Source: Mycobacteriaceae bacterium (GTDB taxonomy: Bacteria; Actinomycetota; Actinomycetes; Mycobacteriales; Mycobacteriaceae). From it: a stretch of DNA of 64,000 nucleotides. Shown piece by piece: positions 8,633 through 16,999 of this stretch. A model generated the notes under the pieces. It worked only from the letters and a program-made list of their open reading frames with translations, searched no databases and was not told the DNA's origin. The DNA is taken from contig JAQYQB010000012.1 of the NCBI GenBank assembly GCA_028726465.1, positions 124,001-188,000 of the forward strand, read 5' to 3'. Positions within the stretch are counted from its first letter, which is position 1; every line of letters starts with the position of its first letter. A program made the translations under genes and the position numbers.

Positions 8633-9125
8633 CCCGCTCCCCCAACACCTCGCCGCCCGCCGGCGCGCCCAGCCGCTGACCTACCAGCCCGCGGAGCTTT
8701 ACCGCCTCCCGCAGCTGCGCGCCAGCCGCGTCCTGGACGCCGACTTCGACACCGCCGCGGCCGGCCTGCGCGGCTGGCGGGTCCAGGCCAGCGTCTTCCG
8801 CATCCGCGCCACCGGCCCGGCCCTGCACGGCGCAGTAGTTGAGCTGGGCTTCGGCCTGGGCCCACTGGTGAAGAAGTTCTATTGCCGCGTCACCGACGTC
8901 ATCGACGAGCCCGACCGCTGCGGTTTCACCTACGGAACGCTTTCCGGCCACCTCGAGCGCGGCGCCGAAACCTTCACCCTAACCCGCCTGCCCGGAAACC
9001 GCGCCCGCCTGGACATCCTCGCCCGCTCCGAACCCGCCACCCGGTGGCTGCGGCTTACCCGACCCGTCATCGACCTCGCCCGGCGGGCCCTCACCTCGCG
9101 GCGGTACCTGCGGGCGCTGGGTTAG
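8619..9125 (+). CDS. DUF1990 family protein
   Basis: A 168-residue protein of the DUF1990 family. Visible family features are the N-terminal LTYQPAEL segment, WRVQASVFRI, the central GFGLGPLVKKFYCRVTDVID and GFTYGTLSGHLERGAETFTL. The biochemical role of the family is unknown. The only start giving the conserved N terminus is TTG at 8619, inside the last codons of tyrA and preceded by GGACGG; this implies translational coupling with tyrA. Confidence 0.75.
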   Translation: MKSFSPLPQHLAARRRAQPLTYQPAELYRLPQLRASRVLDADFDTAAAGLRGWRVQASVFRIRATGPALHGAVVELGFGLGPLVKKFYCRVTDVIDEPDRCGFTYGTLSGHLERGAETFTLTRLPGNRARLDILARSEPATRWLRLTRPVIDLARRALTSRRYLRALG

Positions 9126-9135
9126 GGTTTCCCAT

Positions 9136-9219
9136 CGGAAAATTATCGACCTCTGACAGATTTCTTCGCCGTTTTCCCAAGTGGAATGGTCGGATACGGG
9201 CACAAGTCGATATTCTCCG
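9136..9219. repeat. Dispersed palindromic repeat, copy 1
   Basis: The outer arms (GGAAAATTATCGAC at 9137-9150 and TCGATATTCTCCG at 9207-9219) form an imperfect inverted repeat. The element is similar along its whole length to 31811-31893. Shared blocks, in order, are the left arm, CGTTT(T/C)CCCA(A/G)GT, a TCGG segment and the right arm. It lies between the DUF1990 gene and the butA promoter. Confidence 0.6.
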
Positions 9220-9272
9220 CACGCCCAAAAAATTCCCCACGCCACACCAAACCCGACACGTGATCCACATCA

Positions 9273-9301
9273 TTGACTGAAGTTATATTCTCCCGGATAC
9301 T
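9273..9301 (+). promoter_or_regulatory. Promoter of butA
   Basis: TTGACT (9273-9278) and GATACT (9296-9301) are separated by exactly 17 nt. The butA ATG at 9355 follows a good ribosome site (GGAGGGAG), so this transcript has a leader of about 45 nt. Confidence 0.6.
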
Positions 9302-9354
9302 CGAATGGTGAACCAATAAACGCGGGTTCCCGCCCGCCTACCGGAGGGAGTTTC

Positions 9355-10143
9355 ATGACAAACCAACGCATTGATGACAAGGTCGCACTCGTTACCGGCG
9401 CCGCTCGCGGCATCGGTCAGGCCATCGCCCTGCGACTGGCCGAGGACGGCGCCAACGTGGCAGTCTTGGACTTGGACGCCGATAAGTGCGCGGACACCGT
9501 CGCGAAGATCGAAGGCACCGGCCGCAAGGCGATCGCCATTGGCGCCGACGTCTCCTCCCGCGACCAGATCTACGCCGCCATCGACAAGGCCACTGAGGAG
9601 CTCGGCGGCTTCGACATCATGGTCAACAACGCCGGTATCGCCCAAGTCCAGCCCATCGCGGAAATCGCCGACGGGGAGGTCGACTCCATCTTCGACATCA
9701 ACGTCAAGGGCGTTCTGTGGGGCATCCAGGCGGCCGCCGCTAAGTTCAAGGAGCTGGGCCACGGCGGCAAGATCATTAACGCCTCCTCCATCGCCGGCCA
9801 CGACGGCTTCCCAGTCTTAGGCGCCTACTCCGCCACCAAGTTCGCCGTACGTGGCCTAACCCAGACTGCGGCGCAGGAATACGCCGCAGACGGCATCACC
9901 GTCAACGCCTACTGCCCGGGCATTGTTGGCACCGACATGTGGGTCGAAATCGACGAGCGTTTCCACGAGCTCACCGGCGCCCCGCTGGGCGAGACCTACC
10001 AGAAGAACGTCGAGGGAATCGCCCTGGGCCGCGCCCAGACCCCGGAGGACGTCGCCGACTTGGTCTCCTTCCTGGCTAGCCCCGGCGCGGACTACATCAC
10101 CGGCCAGGCCATCCTGACCGACGGTGGCATGGTCTACCGCTAA
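9355..10143 (+). CDS. butA: (S)-acetoin-forming diacetyl reductase / L-2,3-butanediol dehydrogenase
   Basis: A 262-residue short-chain dehydrogenase/reductase that interconverts diacetyl, acetoin and 2,3-butanediol with NADH. It has the cofactor motif [16 protein letters not shown], and the catalytic Ser-Tyr-Lys arrangement in NASSIAG and YSATKFAV. The segments [13 protein letters not shown], [22 protein letters not shown] and the C-terminal [15 protein letters not shown] match the corynebacterial ButA pattern closely. It has its own promoter, leader and terminator, so it is a single-gene unit just left of the acquired segment. Confidence 0.88.
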   Translation: MTNQRIDDKVALVTGAARGIGQAIALRLAEDGANVAVLDLDADKCADTVAKIEGTGRKAIAIGADVSSRDQIYAAIDKATEELGGFDIMVNNAGIAQVQPIAEIADGEVDSIFDINVKGVLWGIQAAAAKFKELGHGGKIINASSIAGHDGFPVLGAYSATKFAVRGLTQTAAQEYAADGITVNAYCPGIVGTDMWVEIDERFHELTGAPLGETYQKNVEGIALGRAQTPEDVADLVSFLASPGADYITGQAILTDGGMVYR

Positions 10144-10161
10144 ACCAACCCGTGCATAGCT

Positions 10162-10195
10162 AAAGCCCCTAGCTGTTTTCACAGCTAGGGGCTTT
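10162..10195 (+). terminator. Terminator behind butA
   Basis: A 13-bp hairpin (AAGCCCCTAGCTG with CAGCTAGGGGCTT around TTTTCA) lies 20 nt after the butA stop. Confidence 0.85.
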
Positions 10196-10200
10196 GTGTT

Positions 10201-10213
10201 GTGCGCCCGGAGG
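10201..10213. repeat. 13-bp copy of the tRNA-Arg(ACG) 3' end (left flank of IS end)
   Basis: GTGCGCCCGGAGG here is identical to 18331-18343. In the intact tRNA-Arg gene that stretch covers one C of CCA, the discriminator, the acceptor strand and four T-stem bases. It abuts the first base of an IS left end, as expected for a target-site duplication. Confidence 0.75.
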
Positions 10214-10297
10214 TGTCTGAGTTCACCACATATTTGACCCCCTGTTCCTGCGAAGGCAGTCCTGATACTTGACAGGTGAGTCGCGACAAACTTGACA
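10214..10297 (+). mobile_element. Left-end remnant of the IS481-type element
   Basis: 84 nt that align without gaps, with about ten mismatches, to 17000-17083, the left end of the complete element. Both begin TGTCTGAGTTCA and contain the two IR-like blocks ending TTTGAC and TTGACA. The rest of this copy is gone; sequence after 10300 is unrelated. Confidence 0.85.
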
Positions 10298-10344
10298 CTT
10301 AGCCCACCCTTACCGTGTCTGGGGTTACCCGCAAATCGTGGACA

Positions 10345-10659
10345 CGTTGTTAAGCTGATCCGGCCGGTCAGAAGCATGCCCGATAACGACACCAAACTCA
10401 TGATGCCGAGACCACCCAGCTGGATGAGCACAATGATGACTGCTTGGCCAAAGGGCGTCCAATACGTACCGGTGTCCTCCAACACAAGCCCCGTCAGAGA
10501 AACTGCTAAGGTCGCCGTAAAAAGCGCAGGAAGAAACGGAGTCCACTGCCGAACGTTGGCGGAAATCGGCAGCATCAAAAGCACCGTTCCCGCAAGAATG
10601 AGCAGGATAAAGCCCGCGGCAGTGAGCCGAGCTGGGCCCAAGAAATGACCGCGTTTCAC
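10345..10659 (-). pseudogene. Truncated TrkH/KtrB-type potassium channel gene
   Basis: About 105 N-terminal residues of a TrkH/KtrB potassium-translocating subunit: first helix AAGFILLILAGTVLLMLPIS, the first pore region LFTATLAVSLTGLVLEDTG and the second helix IQLGGLGIMSLVSLSGM. Full-length members have some 450 residues and four such repeats. Similarity stops abruptly near 10345, close to the IS remnant, and the frame then runs on into unrelated sequence. The GTG at 10659 is the earliest possible start because an in-frame TGA lies just upstream. It is non-functional as a channel. Confidence 0.8.
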
Positions 10660-10733
10660 AGCGATTCACACTAACGCTTAGCACCAATCTGAGGAAACCC
10701 ATTGGCCTGTGAATATTCCGACAATCTTATGCG

Positions 10734-12782
10734 CTACATCAACTTGGTCTTCTCCAAGGTCTCTACCCAGCCGTTGGTGAATTTCTCCAACGGCTTATGG
10801 AAGACAACGCCCAACACCAGCATCGGCACCGCAAAGAGCAGCAAGCACAGCAAAGACAGCCAGAAATCACCGTGATAGGTACCAGCGATGGCCGCGCGGA
10901 AGGCACGGATGGTGTAGGTGGCTGGCAGCCAGGGACTAATGTTTTGGAACCACTCAGGAAGCACCTGCAAGGGGTAGGCGCCTCCCGACGAAGACACCTG
11001 AATCACCAACATGAGCACCGCCAGCGCCTTGCCCGCGTTGGCAAAGGAAACCACGAAGGTGTAGCAAATCAGCATAAAGATAAGCGAGCTAACCCAGCCG
11101 GCCAACAGCATGAGGATCGGGTGCGCGGGCTCGATGCCCACGAAGAAGATGAGGCCCAGAATGAGCATCGTCGACTGCACGAGGCCAACCGTGGCAAACA
11201 TTCCGAAGCGGCCGAAGAAACGCTGCATCGGCGAGTACTTATCCTTGTCAACCACATCCGTGCGCACGCTCACTGCAGTCAGCAGTGCACCGACCCACAG
11301 CGCGAGCGCCGTATACATGGGCGTCATACCAGCGCCGAAGCTCTTGACTGGGTAGACCGCTTGCCTGTCGACGTCCACTGGCGCAGCAATCGCACGCGCC
11401 AAAGCATCGGGATCAGAACCAATGAGGTCCGCCAGCTTCTTGAGGTCACCGGACGCCGCAGCGGAATCAATATCCTTCTTCAGATCGGCGAATTTGTTGG
11501 CCTTATCCTGCAGGCCAGAGGCAAGCTTCTGCACTGCGTCCTGCGCGTCCGTCAGCGAGGAGGAATCGATAGTGACGGGGGTCTTCGCGATATCCAGGTC
11601 CGCACTCACCTGCCCCAAGGAATCCTGCAGCGCACGCAGGGATTCACGCAGGCCAGAGGTAGAAATTCCTTCCACTGCCTTCTTCGCATCGTCGAAGCTA
11701 GACAGGTCGGGCTTCGTGGGTTCAGGCGCGTTGGCCGCTGCGGTGAGGCGCGCGTGGAGAGTGCGTTGAGCCTCAATCGCCTCCTCGATACGGCCCAGCA
11801 CCTTCTCCTTATCTCCGGCAGGAAGTGGCAGGGCTTCAATGCGGCCGTGCAGGTTCTGGTACTGGGCAATGGTGCCCTCTACCTGGCCGGCCCAGGTGTT
11901 CAGCGCAGCTACGCGGTCGGCGCGGGAGGTGGAGGCGTCGTCGAAAAGCGCATCAACGCGTTGACGCACCACGTCATAACTAGCACTGGTGGCATCAAGA
12001 GATTGTTGCAGGGCGTCCGTGGAAATGTTGAGTGAGGAGGACTGGACTTCCGGCAGATCCAGATCCGCCGAGTCCGCAATGCGCTGAGCGCTCTCCATGA
12101 GTGGAACCGCAGTATCGACCAGGCCGGCAAAGGAGCGCGCGGTACGCGCCGCCATATCCAGCTGTGTCCGCACGCCATCCGCGCGCGCCTGCATCCGGTC
12201 CAGGACAGCCCTGGTATCGCCCTTGTTCAAGAAATCCGACAGCGAGGTCACCAGGTCGAAGGATACGTCACCGACCGTCGTGGTGAATGCCTCAGCAACC
12301 TGGGCCGACACGCCTTCTGCACCTTGGCCGGTAATCTTCGGCGCCAGTGCGTTCTTCTTCTCGTTCATGTAGAAAGACAATTCCGCGGGTTTGGAACCAT
12401 CCGTGTAGAAGTTCATCATGTCGGTACTGAAGTTTTCCGGAAGCACGATGGCTGCGTAATACTCACCGGACTTCGTACCTTCAATCGCCTCGTCGGATGT
12501 GGTCACAACCCAATCTAGCTGCTCATTTGCACGCAATTCATTGAGCACCTGGTTGCCGACGTTGATGGGCACCGGTAGTAGATCACTTTCATAGCCGGTG
12601 TCCTTGCTAGCCACCGCCACCTTGAGCTGGCTCGTGTTGTCGAAGGGATCCCAACTAGCGAGCACGTTGAACCACGTGAACAGCATTGGAATCACGACGA
12701 GGCCCACCAGCATCACCGCGCTCATCACGTTGCGGCATGCGGTGCGCATGTCATTGAGGAAAAGATCGAGTGTTCCACGCAT
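10734..12782 (-). CDS. YhgE/Pip-domain membrane protein
   Basis: A 682-residue membrane protein of the YhgE/Pip family, which is related to ABC-2 export permeases. It has one helix near the N terminus (MSAVMLVGLVVIPMLFTWF), a long extracytoplasmic domain with Ala-rich heptad stretches (roughly residues 170-470), and five to six C-terminal helices including ALWVGALLTAVSVRTDV. The conserved early motif FTWFNVLASWDPFDNT and the later LPENFSTDMM segment are typical. The substrate is unknown; relatives occur beside type VII secretion genes or as stress-inducible efflux-like proteins. Its start overlaps the stop of the upstream paralogue (TAATG). Base composition is visibly more A/T-rich than in flanking chromosomal genes, consistent with transfer. 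Confidence 0.85.
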   Translation of the reverse strand: MRGTLDLFLNDMRTACRNVMSAVMLVGLVVIPMLFTWFNVLASWDPFDNTSQLKVAVASKDTGYESDLLPVPINVGNQVLNELRANEQLDWVVTTSDEAIEGTKSGEYYAAIVLPENFSTDMMNFYTDGSKPAELSFYMNEKKNALAPKITGQGAEGVSAQVAEAFTTTVGDVSFDLVTSLSDFLNKGDTRAVLDRMQARADGVRTQLDMAARTARSFAGLVDTAVPLMESAQRIADSADLDLPEVQSSSLNISTDALQQSLDATSASYDVVRQRVDALFDDASTSRADRVAALNTWAGQVEGTIAQYQNLHGRIEALPLPAGDKEKVLGRIEEAIEAQRTLHARLTAAANAPEPTKPDLSSFDDAKKAVEGISTSGLRESLRALQDSLGQVSADLDIAKTPVTIDSSSLTDAQDAVQKLASGLQDKANKFADLKKDIDSAAASGDLKKLADLIGSDPDALARAIAAPVDVDRQAVYPVKSFGAGMTPMYTALALWVGALLTAVSVRTDVVDKDKYSPMQRFFGRFGMFATVGLVQSTMLILGLIFFVGIEPAHPILMLLAGWVSSLIFMLICYTFVVSFANAGKALAVLMLVIQVSSSGGAYPLQVLPEWFQNISPWLPATYTIRAFRAAIAGTYHGDFWLSLLCLLLFAVPMLVLGVVFHKPLEKFTNGWVETLEKTKLM

Positions 12783-15322
12783 TAGCTCTCCCCCTCCGTG
12801 GAATCTGCGCCGATGCGGGCCGGATGCTTAATTTCGTCCTCATCCATCGTCACGAGCTTTGCCGACTGCTTGAGGCTGATGCGCAGGTATTCCAGGGTCA
12901 CCGCGGCGACGATGATGAGGAAGCACCATGCGGTCCAAATGCCCAGGATCAGTGGCTTCTGGGCAGGCAGCAGCCCTGAGACCACGATGAGGATCACCAC
13001 TCCGATGACGCCGGCAATGGCCACCAGCTTGAGCCAATAGCCCCAGTCGTGTGCGCGGCGGTCCAAGTCTTTCTTGAGACCACTGCGGCTATCGAGCGCC
13101 TGGATAACGTCTGCGATGCGGTAGCCAGAGCCCACCACCTGCACGTTTTCATAGTCAAAGAGCTCGGTATCCCGCAGCTCGCGGTTAAAGATGACGTTGA
13201 AGTGCGCCAAGGCCTTACGCAGCAGCAGGCCGAAGACGAAAAACAGGATGAACATGAAGGCCAGCACGCCCATAAACTTGAAGTAATGGTCGCCATAGAA
13301 CCCACCAATAGTTTCGCGCATCGCGTCGATGCCATACGTAAACGGCAGCAACGGGTAGATGGCGTGGAAGAAGTTGGGCAGCAACTCGATTGGATACAGG
13401 CCCGAAGCACCCGGAATCTGGATGATGGCAAAGACCACACACAGACCGCGGCCGAGGTGACCCAGCGAGGTCGACAGCGCGTAGATGATGCTCAAGTAGG
13501 CTAATCCCACGAGCACGCCCGTAAAGACGAAGGCCGGCGCATTCACGGTCTGCACACCGATGAGCAGGTCACCCACGGTCACCGTGACGGCCTGGACAAT
13601 GACCATCAAGGCCATGAGAAGGAAGCGACCCAGGTAGGCCTGCCCCACCGTGATGCGGTGGAACCCTTCCTTATCCACCTCGACACGGAAGATCACCATG
13701 AGGACGAAGGCGCCGATCCACAGCGAAAGGTTTGTAAACAGCGCCGCCATCGCGGAGCCGTAGCTATTCACCGGGTACACGGTCTCGGACTTCAACTCGA
13801 TGGGTTCTGCGAAGAACTTTCCGATCTCTTCAGCCTGTAGCCCGGTGACATCTTGGGCCACCTTGGAGTTCATCGCGGCTTGCAGCGAGCGCACATCACC
13901 CTGCATGGCGCGCAGGCTGCCCTGGAGCGCAACGAGGTTGGTGTCGAAGTCCGAGAGAGTGTCCTTCGTAGCCCGAAGCTGTTTGGCCACGCCATCCAAA
14001 AGACCATCGGCCTCCTGCATGGTACCCTTCTGCGCCTCCAGCGTGGAGCTCAAAGCACTCGCGGTGGTACTCAGGCTGCTCATCGCTCGGTTGATCTCTG
14101 GGACGGCGGACGTCACGGTATCGCGCAGCGTCTGCGAGGTGGCCTTGGTATCCGCCGCCGCCTGGTTGATGGCGTCTGCACTAGCCTGCACGTTTGTCGC
14201 CGCGGCCTGGGTATCCTTGCTCAGCGCATTAAGGTTCCCAACAAGCTGGCGGTTGGATTCATTTCCCTCATCGAGGCGCTGGATCGCATCATCAATTTCC
14301 TTGGCCGCCTGGGGTGATAGCGTCGCGGAATCGCGCAATGCCTTAAGCTGGGCAATCGAGTCAGCACTAGCATCGATAGCGGTGTTTGCTCGCTGCGTGG
14401 CGTAGTCGAAACGGTCACCGGCCTGGTTCAAGCCCGCAGTGACATCCGCAATGGAATCCTGGGCCTGGGCGGTGCCGTCAGCCACCGCAGTAGCGCCGTT
14501 GACGAAGGCCGCCGTGGTCTGGTCGGTGAAGTCACCGATGCCCCCTTGGGCCTGCTCAACCAAGGAAGAGATCTCAGCGAGGGCCGCTTGGGCGTCGCCC
14601 AGCGCAGTACTCACATCCGCCACGGTGGACTTGGCTCCAGACGTGGAGTCGGCAGCGGCGTCAAGCTTGTCCTGAATGCGTGCAAGATTCTCGCGGTTGC
14701 TGTCGATCTCCTGCGCGGTCTCCCCGAACGCGGAACTGGTGTTGTTCATCGCGCGCGTAACTTTTCGCTCAAAATCCGTACCGGTGTCCTTGACGTTCTC
14801 CGCAGCGACGGTGGCCACCTGCTCCTTGAACGCCGAGGTGATCTGTTTGTCCAGACCTTTAGCACCGGTGTCCGTAATCTTCACGGCAATGGCGTTGTTC
14901 TTCTCATTAACGCGGTAGATCAGCTGTGGCTGCGTGAACTTCCCGTCGAGCATGCTCACGAGGTTCTTGCTGAAGTCCTCCGGGATCGTCACCGAGGCAT
15001 ACACGTCTCCCTCTAACAGGGCCTTCTCTGCCTTCTCACCGTCGAGGAATTGCCAGCCGAGCTGATCATTCTTTTTCAGCTTCTCTATAACTTCGCTGCC
15101 GACATCAATGTCCCCCGTGAGCTCGTTGTTTGCACCCTTGTCCTCGTTGACCACGGCCACCTTGATGTTGTTGGTATGGCCATAGGGGTCTCGAAAGGCC
15201 GCGATGTTCACCCATGAATACAACGCGGGGGTGATGATAAGCCCGATGAGGATGATCCACGCCCTGGGGACGCGGCCAAGCCTGGCTACATCTCTGATAA
15301 AAATCTTCCAACTTTGGCGCAC
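12782..15322 (-). CDS. YhgE/Pip-domain membrane protein, long paralogue
   Basis: An 846-residue paralogue of the next gene. It shows an N-terminal helix (AWIILIGLIITPALYSWVNI), then FRDPYGHTNNIKVAVVNEDKG, and a long Ala/Asp-rich coiled-coil-like extracytoplasmic region (about residues 190-480). The C-terminal ABC-2-like block follows (LSLWIGAFVLMVIF onwards), then a further cytoplasmic stretch and two extra helices near residues 765-825. The two proteins probably act as a heteromer because they are translationally coupled (TAATG). It is first in the operon; the A/T-rich region 15323-15527 upstream should hold its promoter. No regulator is encoded immediately next to it. Confidence 0.85.
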   Translation of the reverse strand: MRQSWKIFIRDVARLGRVPRAWIILIGLIITPALYSWVNIAAFRDPYGHTNNIKVAVVNEDKGANNELTGDIDVGSEVIEKLKKNDQLGWQFLDGEKAEKALLEGDVYASVTIPEDFSKNLVSMLDGKFTQPQLIYRVNEKNNAIAVKITDTGAKGLDKQITSAFKEQVATVAAENVKDTGTDFERKVTRAMNNTSSAFGETAQEIDSNRENLARIQDKLDAAADSTSGAKSTVADVSTALGDAQAALAEISSLVEQAQGGIGDFTDQTTAAFVNGATAVADGTAQAQDSIADVTAGLNQAGDRFDYATQRANTAIDASADSIAQLKALRDSATLSPQAAKEIDDAIQRLDEGNESNRQLVGNLNALSKDTQAAATNVQASADAINQAAADTKATSQTLRDTVTSAVPEINRAMSSLSTTASALSSTLEAQKGTMQEADGLLDGVAKQLRATKDTLSDFDTNLVALQGSLRAMQGDVRSLQAAMNSKVAQDVTGLQAEEIGKFFAEPIELKSETVYPVNSYGSAMAALFTNLSLWIGAFVLMVIFRVEVDKEGFHRITVGQAYLGRFLLMALMVIVQAVTVTVGDLLIGVQTVNAPAFVFTGVLVGLAYLSIIYALSTSLGHLGRGLCVVFAIIQIPGASGLYPIELLPNFFHAIYPLLPFTYGIDAMRETIGGFYGDHYFKFMGVLAFMFILFFVFGLLLRKALAHFNVIFNRELRDTELFDYENVQVVGSGYRIADVIQALDSRSGLKKDLDRRAHDWGYWLKLVAIAGVIGVVILIVVSGLLPAQKPLILGIWTAWCFLIIVAAVTLEYLRISLKQSAKLVTMDEDEIKHPARIGADSTEGES

Positions 15323-15513
15323 TGAAGACAGTGTACTCGTTGCTGGTTCGAGTCTCTAACCTGCCAAAACACATAAAGTAATTTCGATGATTAACAATTA
15401 AAGATTAATATAGTTTACCGAATCAAACCCCTTGGTTATGAAACATGAACTTGTCTTAACAACTAAACGCCGTCAACATTTCCGCTAGGCAGAAAACCGG
15501 CATACATAGGCGC

Positions 15514-15519
15514 TAAAAT
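15514..15519 (+). promoter_or_regulatory. -10 box for the Nudix gene (leaderless)
   Basis: TAAAAT ends 8 nt before the ATG at 15528, so the transcript probably begins at or next to the start codon. The 205-nt region between the divergent genes is otherwise A/T-rich with no gene. Confidence 0.55.
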
Positions 15520-15527
15520 CGACGGCC

Positions 15528-15917
15528 ATGATTGAAGTCGCCGCCATCGTCATCCGCAACCCGCAAGGCCACGTGCTCACCGTGCGCAAGAAGTCCTCCA
15601 CGAAATACCAGCTGCCCGGCGGCAAGCTCGAGGAGGGCGAGGCGCTTGTCGACGCCGCCCTCCGCGAAGTCTCCGAAGAAGTAGGCCTCCACCTCGATGC
15701 GGAAAACCTCGACAAACTAGGAACCTTCGACGCCCCCGCCGCCAACGAGCCGGGCGAGACAGTCGTCGGCACCATCTTCACCTGCACCCACACCGTCACA
15801 AACGACGAACCCCACGCCGCCGCCGAAATCGGCGATATTGCCTGGGTCAACCCAGCAGCACCCGACCGCGACCTCGCACACCTGTTGCGCGACCGCGTCT
15901 TCCCCGCGCTGAACTAG
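15528..15917 (+). CDS. Nudix hydrolase
   Basis: A 129-residue single-domain Nudix hydrolase. The complete Nudix box begins GGKLEEGEALVDAALREV and continues SEEVGL (about residues 36-58), with all metal-binding Glu residues present. The substrate is likely a nucleoside di- or triphosphate derivative but is not predictable. It closely resembles the N-terminal domain of the Nudix-LOG fusion at 21887: LTVRK, LGTFDAPAANE versus LGTFNAPAAHE, and AWVNPAAPD versus AWVNPHAPD. The two are paralogues, one on the acquired segment and one chromosomal. Confidence 0.88.
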   Translation: MIEVAAIVIRNPQGHVLTVRKKSSTKYQLPGGKLEEGEALVDAALREVSEEVGLHLDAENLDKLGTFDAPAANEPGETVVGTIFTCTHTVTNDEPHAAAEIGDIAWVNPAAPDRDLAHLLRDRVFPALN

Positions 15918-15943
15918 CAGAAGCTGCCCATACTGCGACCCCA

Positions 15944-15999
15944 TTGACCCTCAAGGCGCCAGGAACTACCCTTTTGAACATGTTCACTGAACACGTTCA
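15944..15999 (+). promoter_or_regulatory. Promoter and double operator of the TetR gene
   Basis: TTGACC (15944-15949) and TACCCT (15967-15972) are spaced by 17 nt, placing the start site at about the ATG (15980). Two perfect 12-bp palindromes TGAAC-NN-GTTCA (15975-15986 and 15988-15999) lie over the start site and first codons, 13 bp apart. This is the expected arrangement for an autorepressing TetR binding as two dimers. Confidence 0.65.
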
Positions 16000-16555
16000 C
16001 TCACCACGTGCAGCCGCCAAAGCCGACACCGTCAGCAAGGTCCTAGCCACCGCCTACGACCTCTTCCTCACTCAGGGCTACGCCACCACCAGCATCCGGA
16101 CCATCGCATCCGAGGCAGGCGTTAGCGTGGGCACCGTCATGGGAGTCGGCGACAAACAGACGCTGCTCATCCGCACTATTGGCCAGCATATTTCAGATCT
16201 GCACGACGAAATTCGGGGGCAATCCGATAGTCTCCTCGATGTCCTGAGACCTTTCCTCCAGATGTTTACTGGCCACGAAGAGCTCTCCCGCGCCTTTGGC
16301 GCGGCGCTCATCCAACAAGGCAACCAAGGCGAAGCGCTCACTGCGCTCAAAACGCTCCTGACAGATGAAATCACCTTGCGCCTCGGCTCCGGGTTCAGCA
16401 ACGAAGATGCAACCGAATACTCCAACCTGCTGTACAACGTCTACCTCGGCTTACTCATCGGCTGGGCCGCCGGTCTCTACGACACCGAACACCTCACATC
16501 CCAAGCCGCTTCATCGATCGAACGTCTCAACACCGCATTTGGAGTCAACCAATGA
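15980..16555 (+). CDS. TetR-family transcriptional regulator
   Basis: A 191-residue TetR-type repressor. The N-terminal helix-turn-helix reads DLFLTQGYATTSIRTIASEA followed by GVSVGTVMG. The C-terminal ligand domain has an amphipathic helix FLQMFTGHEELSRAFGAALI and no recognisable subfamily signature. The ATG at 15980 coincides with the predicted transcription start (leaderless). A TTG upstream at 15944 is unlikely because it is the -35 box. Its stop overlaps the start of the DoxX-like gene (ATGA), so it probably controls itself and that gene. Confidence 0.88.
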   Translation: MFTEHVHSPRAAAKADTVSKVLATAYDLFLTQGYATTSIRTIASEAGVSVGTVMGVGDKQTLLIRTIGQHISDLHDEIRGQSDSLLDVLRPFLQMFTGHEELSRAFGAALIQQGNQGEALTALKTLLTDEITLRLGSGFSNEDATEYSNLLYNVYLGLLIGWAAGLYDTEHLTSQAASSIERLNTAFGVNQ

Positions 16556-16914
16556 TTCTAGAATCCTCCCCCGCCTGGCCATCCCTGCTGCTAGCGACGA
16601 TTCTGCTTGGCGACGCCGCACTCTCCCTCAAACCAGTCCCCTTCATCGAGGCCTGCCTTAGCGGCGTCAAACTTCCTCAAGACTGGTGGTGGGCGCTCAT
16701 TGTCATCAAGTGCCTTGCAGCCACAGGCCTCATCGCCGGCCTCTGGTTCCCCGGCGTAGGAATTGCAGCCATGGTTGGCGTCATCGCTTATTTCTGCGCG
16801 GCCGCAGCAGCCCATATCCGCGCCCACTTTCTCGGCAGCGCGTTCTGGCTCAACTGTGTGGGAATGCTCGCATTCTCGACCGCAGTGCTCGCCCTAACGT
16901 TAGTACTGAATTAA
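16552..16914 (+). CDS. DoxX-like small membrane protein
   Basis: A 120-residue protein with four predicted helices, resembling the DoxX-like family. Visible segments are LLLATILLGDAALSLKP, WWALIVIKCLAATGLIAGLWF, a third helix around AAMVGVIAYFCAAAAAHIR, and FWLNCVGMLAFSTAVLAL. DoxX relatives take part in thiol and redox balance or quinone handling; no specific role can be assigned here. It overlaps the TetR gene by 4 nt (ATGA), a common TetR-target arrangement. Confidence 0.7.
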   Translation: MILESSPAWPSLLLATILLGDAALSLKPVPFIEACLSGVKLPQDWWWALIVIKCLAATGLIAGLWFPGVGIAAMVGVIAYFCAAAAAHIRAHFLGSAFWLNCVGMLAFSTAVLALTLVLN

Positions 16915-16939
16915 GCACTCATTCCCGACGAAGAAAACA

Positions 16940-16978
16940 GAAAAACCCGAGCCACCGGTAAATCGATGATTCGGGTTC
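16940..16978 (-). terminator. Orphan minus-strand terminator
   Basis: AACCCGA (16944-16950) pairs with TCGGGTT (16971-16977) and is followed on the minus strand by TTTTT. No minus-strand gene precedes it; together with the tRNA piece at 16987-16999 it looks like the downstream region of a lost tRNA-Ser gene. Confidence 0.6.
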
Positions 16979-16986
16979 TACAATTT

Positions 16987-16999
16987 GCGGAGACGAGAG
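16987..16999. repeat. 13-bp piece of a tRNA-Ser 3' end (left flank of complete IS)
   Basis: GCGGAGACGAGAG is identical to 24485-24497 in tRNA-Ser(GCT). It covers the first base after the tRNA end, the discriminator, the acceptor strand and four T-stem bases, the same positions as the tRNA-Arg piece at 10201-10213. The IS begins at the next base. Confidence 0.75.

Noticed and set aside
10734..15322. Prophage remnant, because Pip means phage infection protein
   Set aside because: The name reflects a host receptor in Lactococcus; no phage structural, lysis or replication genes are nearby. The holin-like PF04020 gene at 27637 is likewise an ordinary chromosomal gene.
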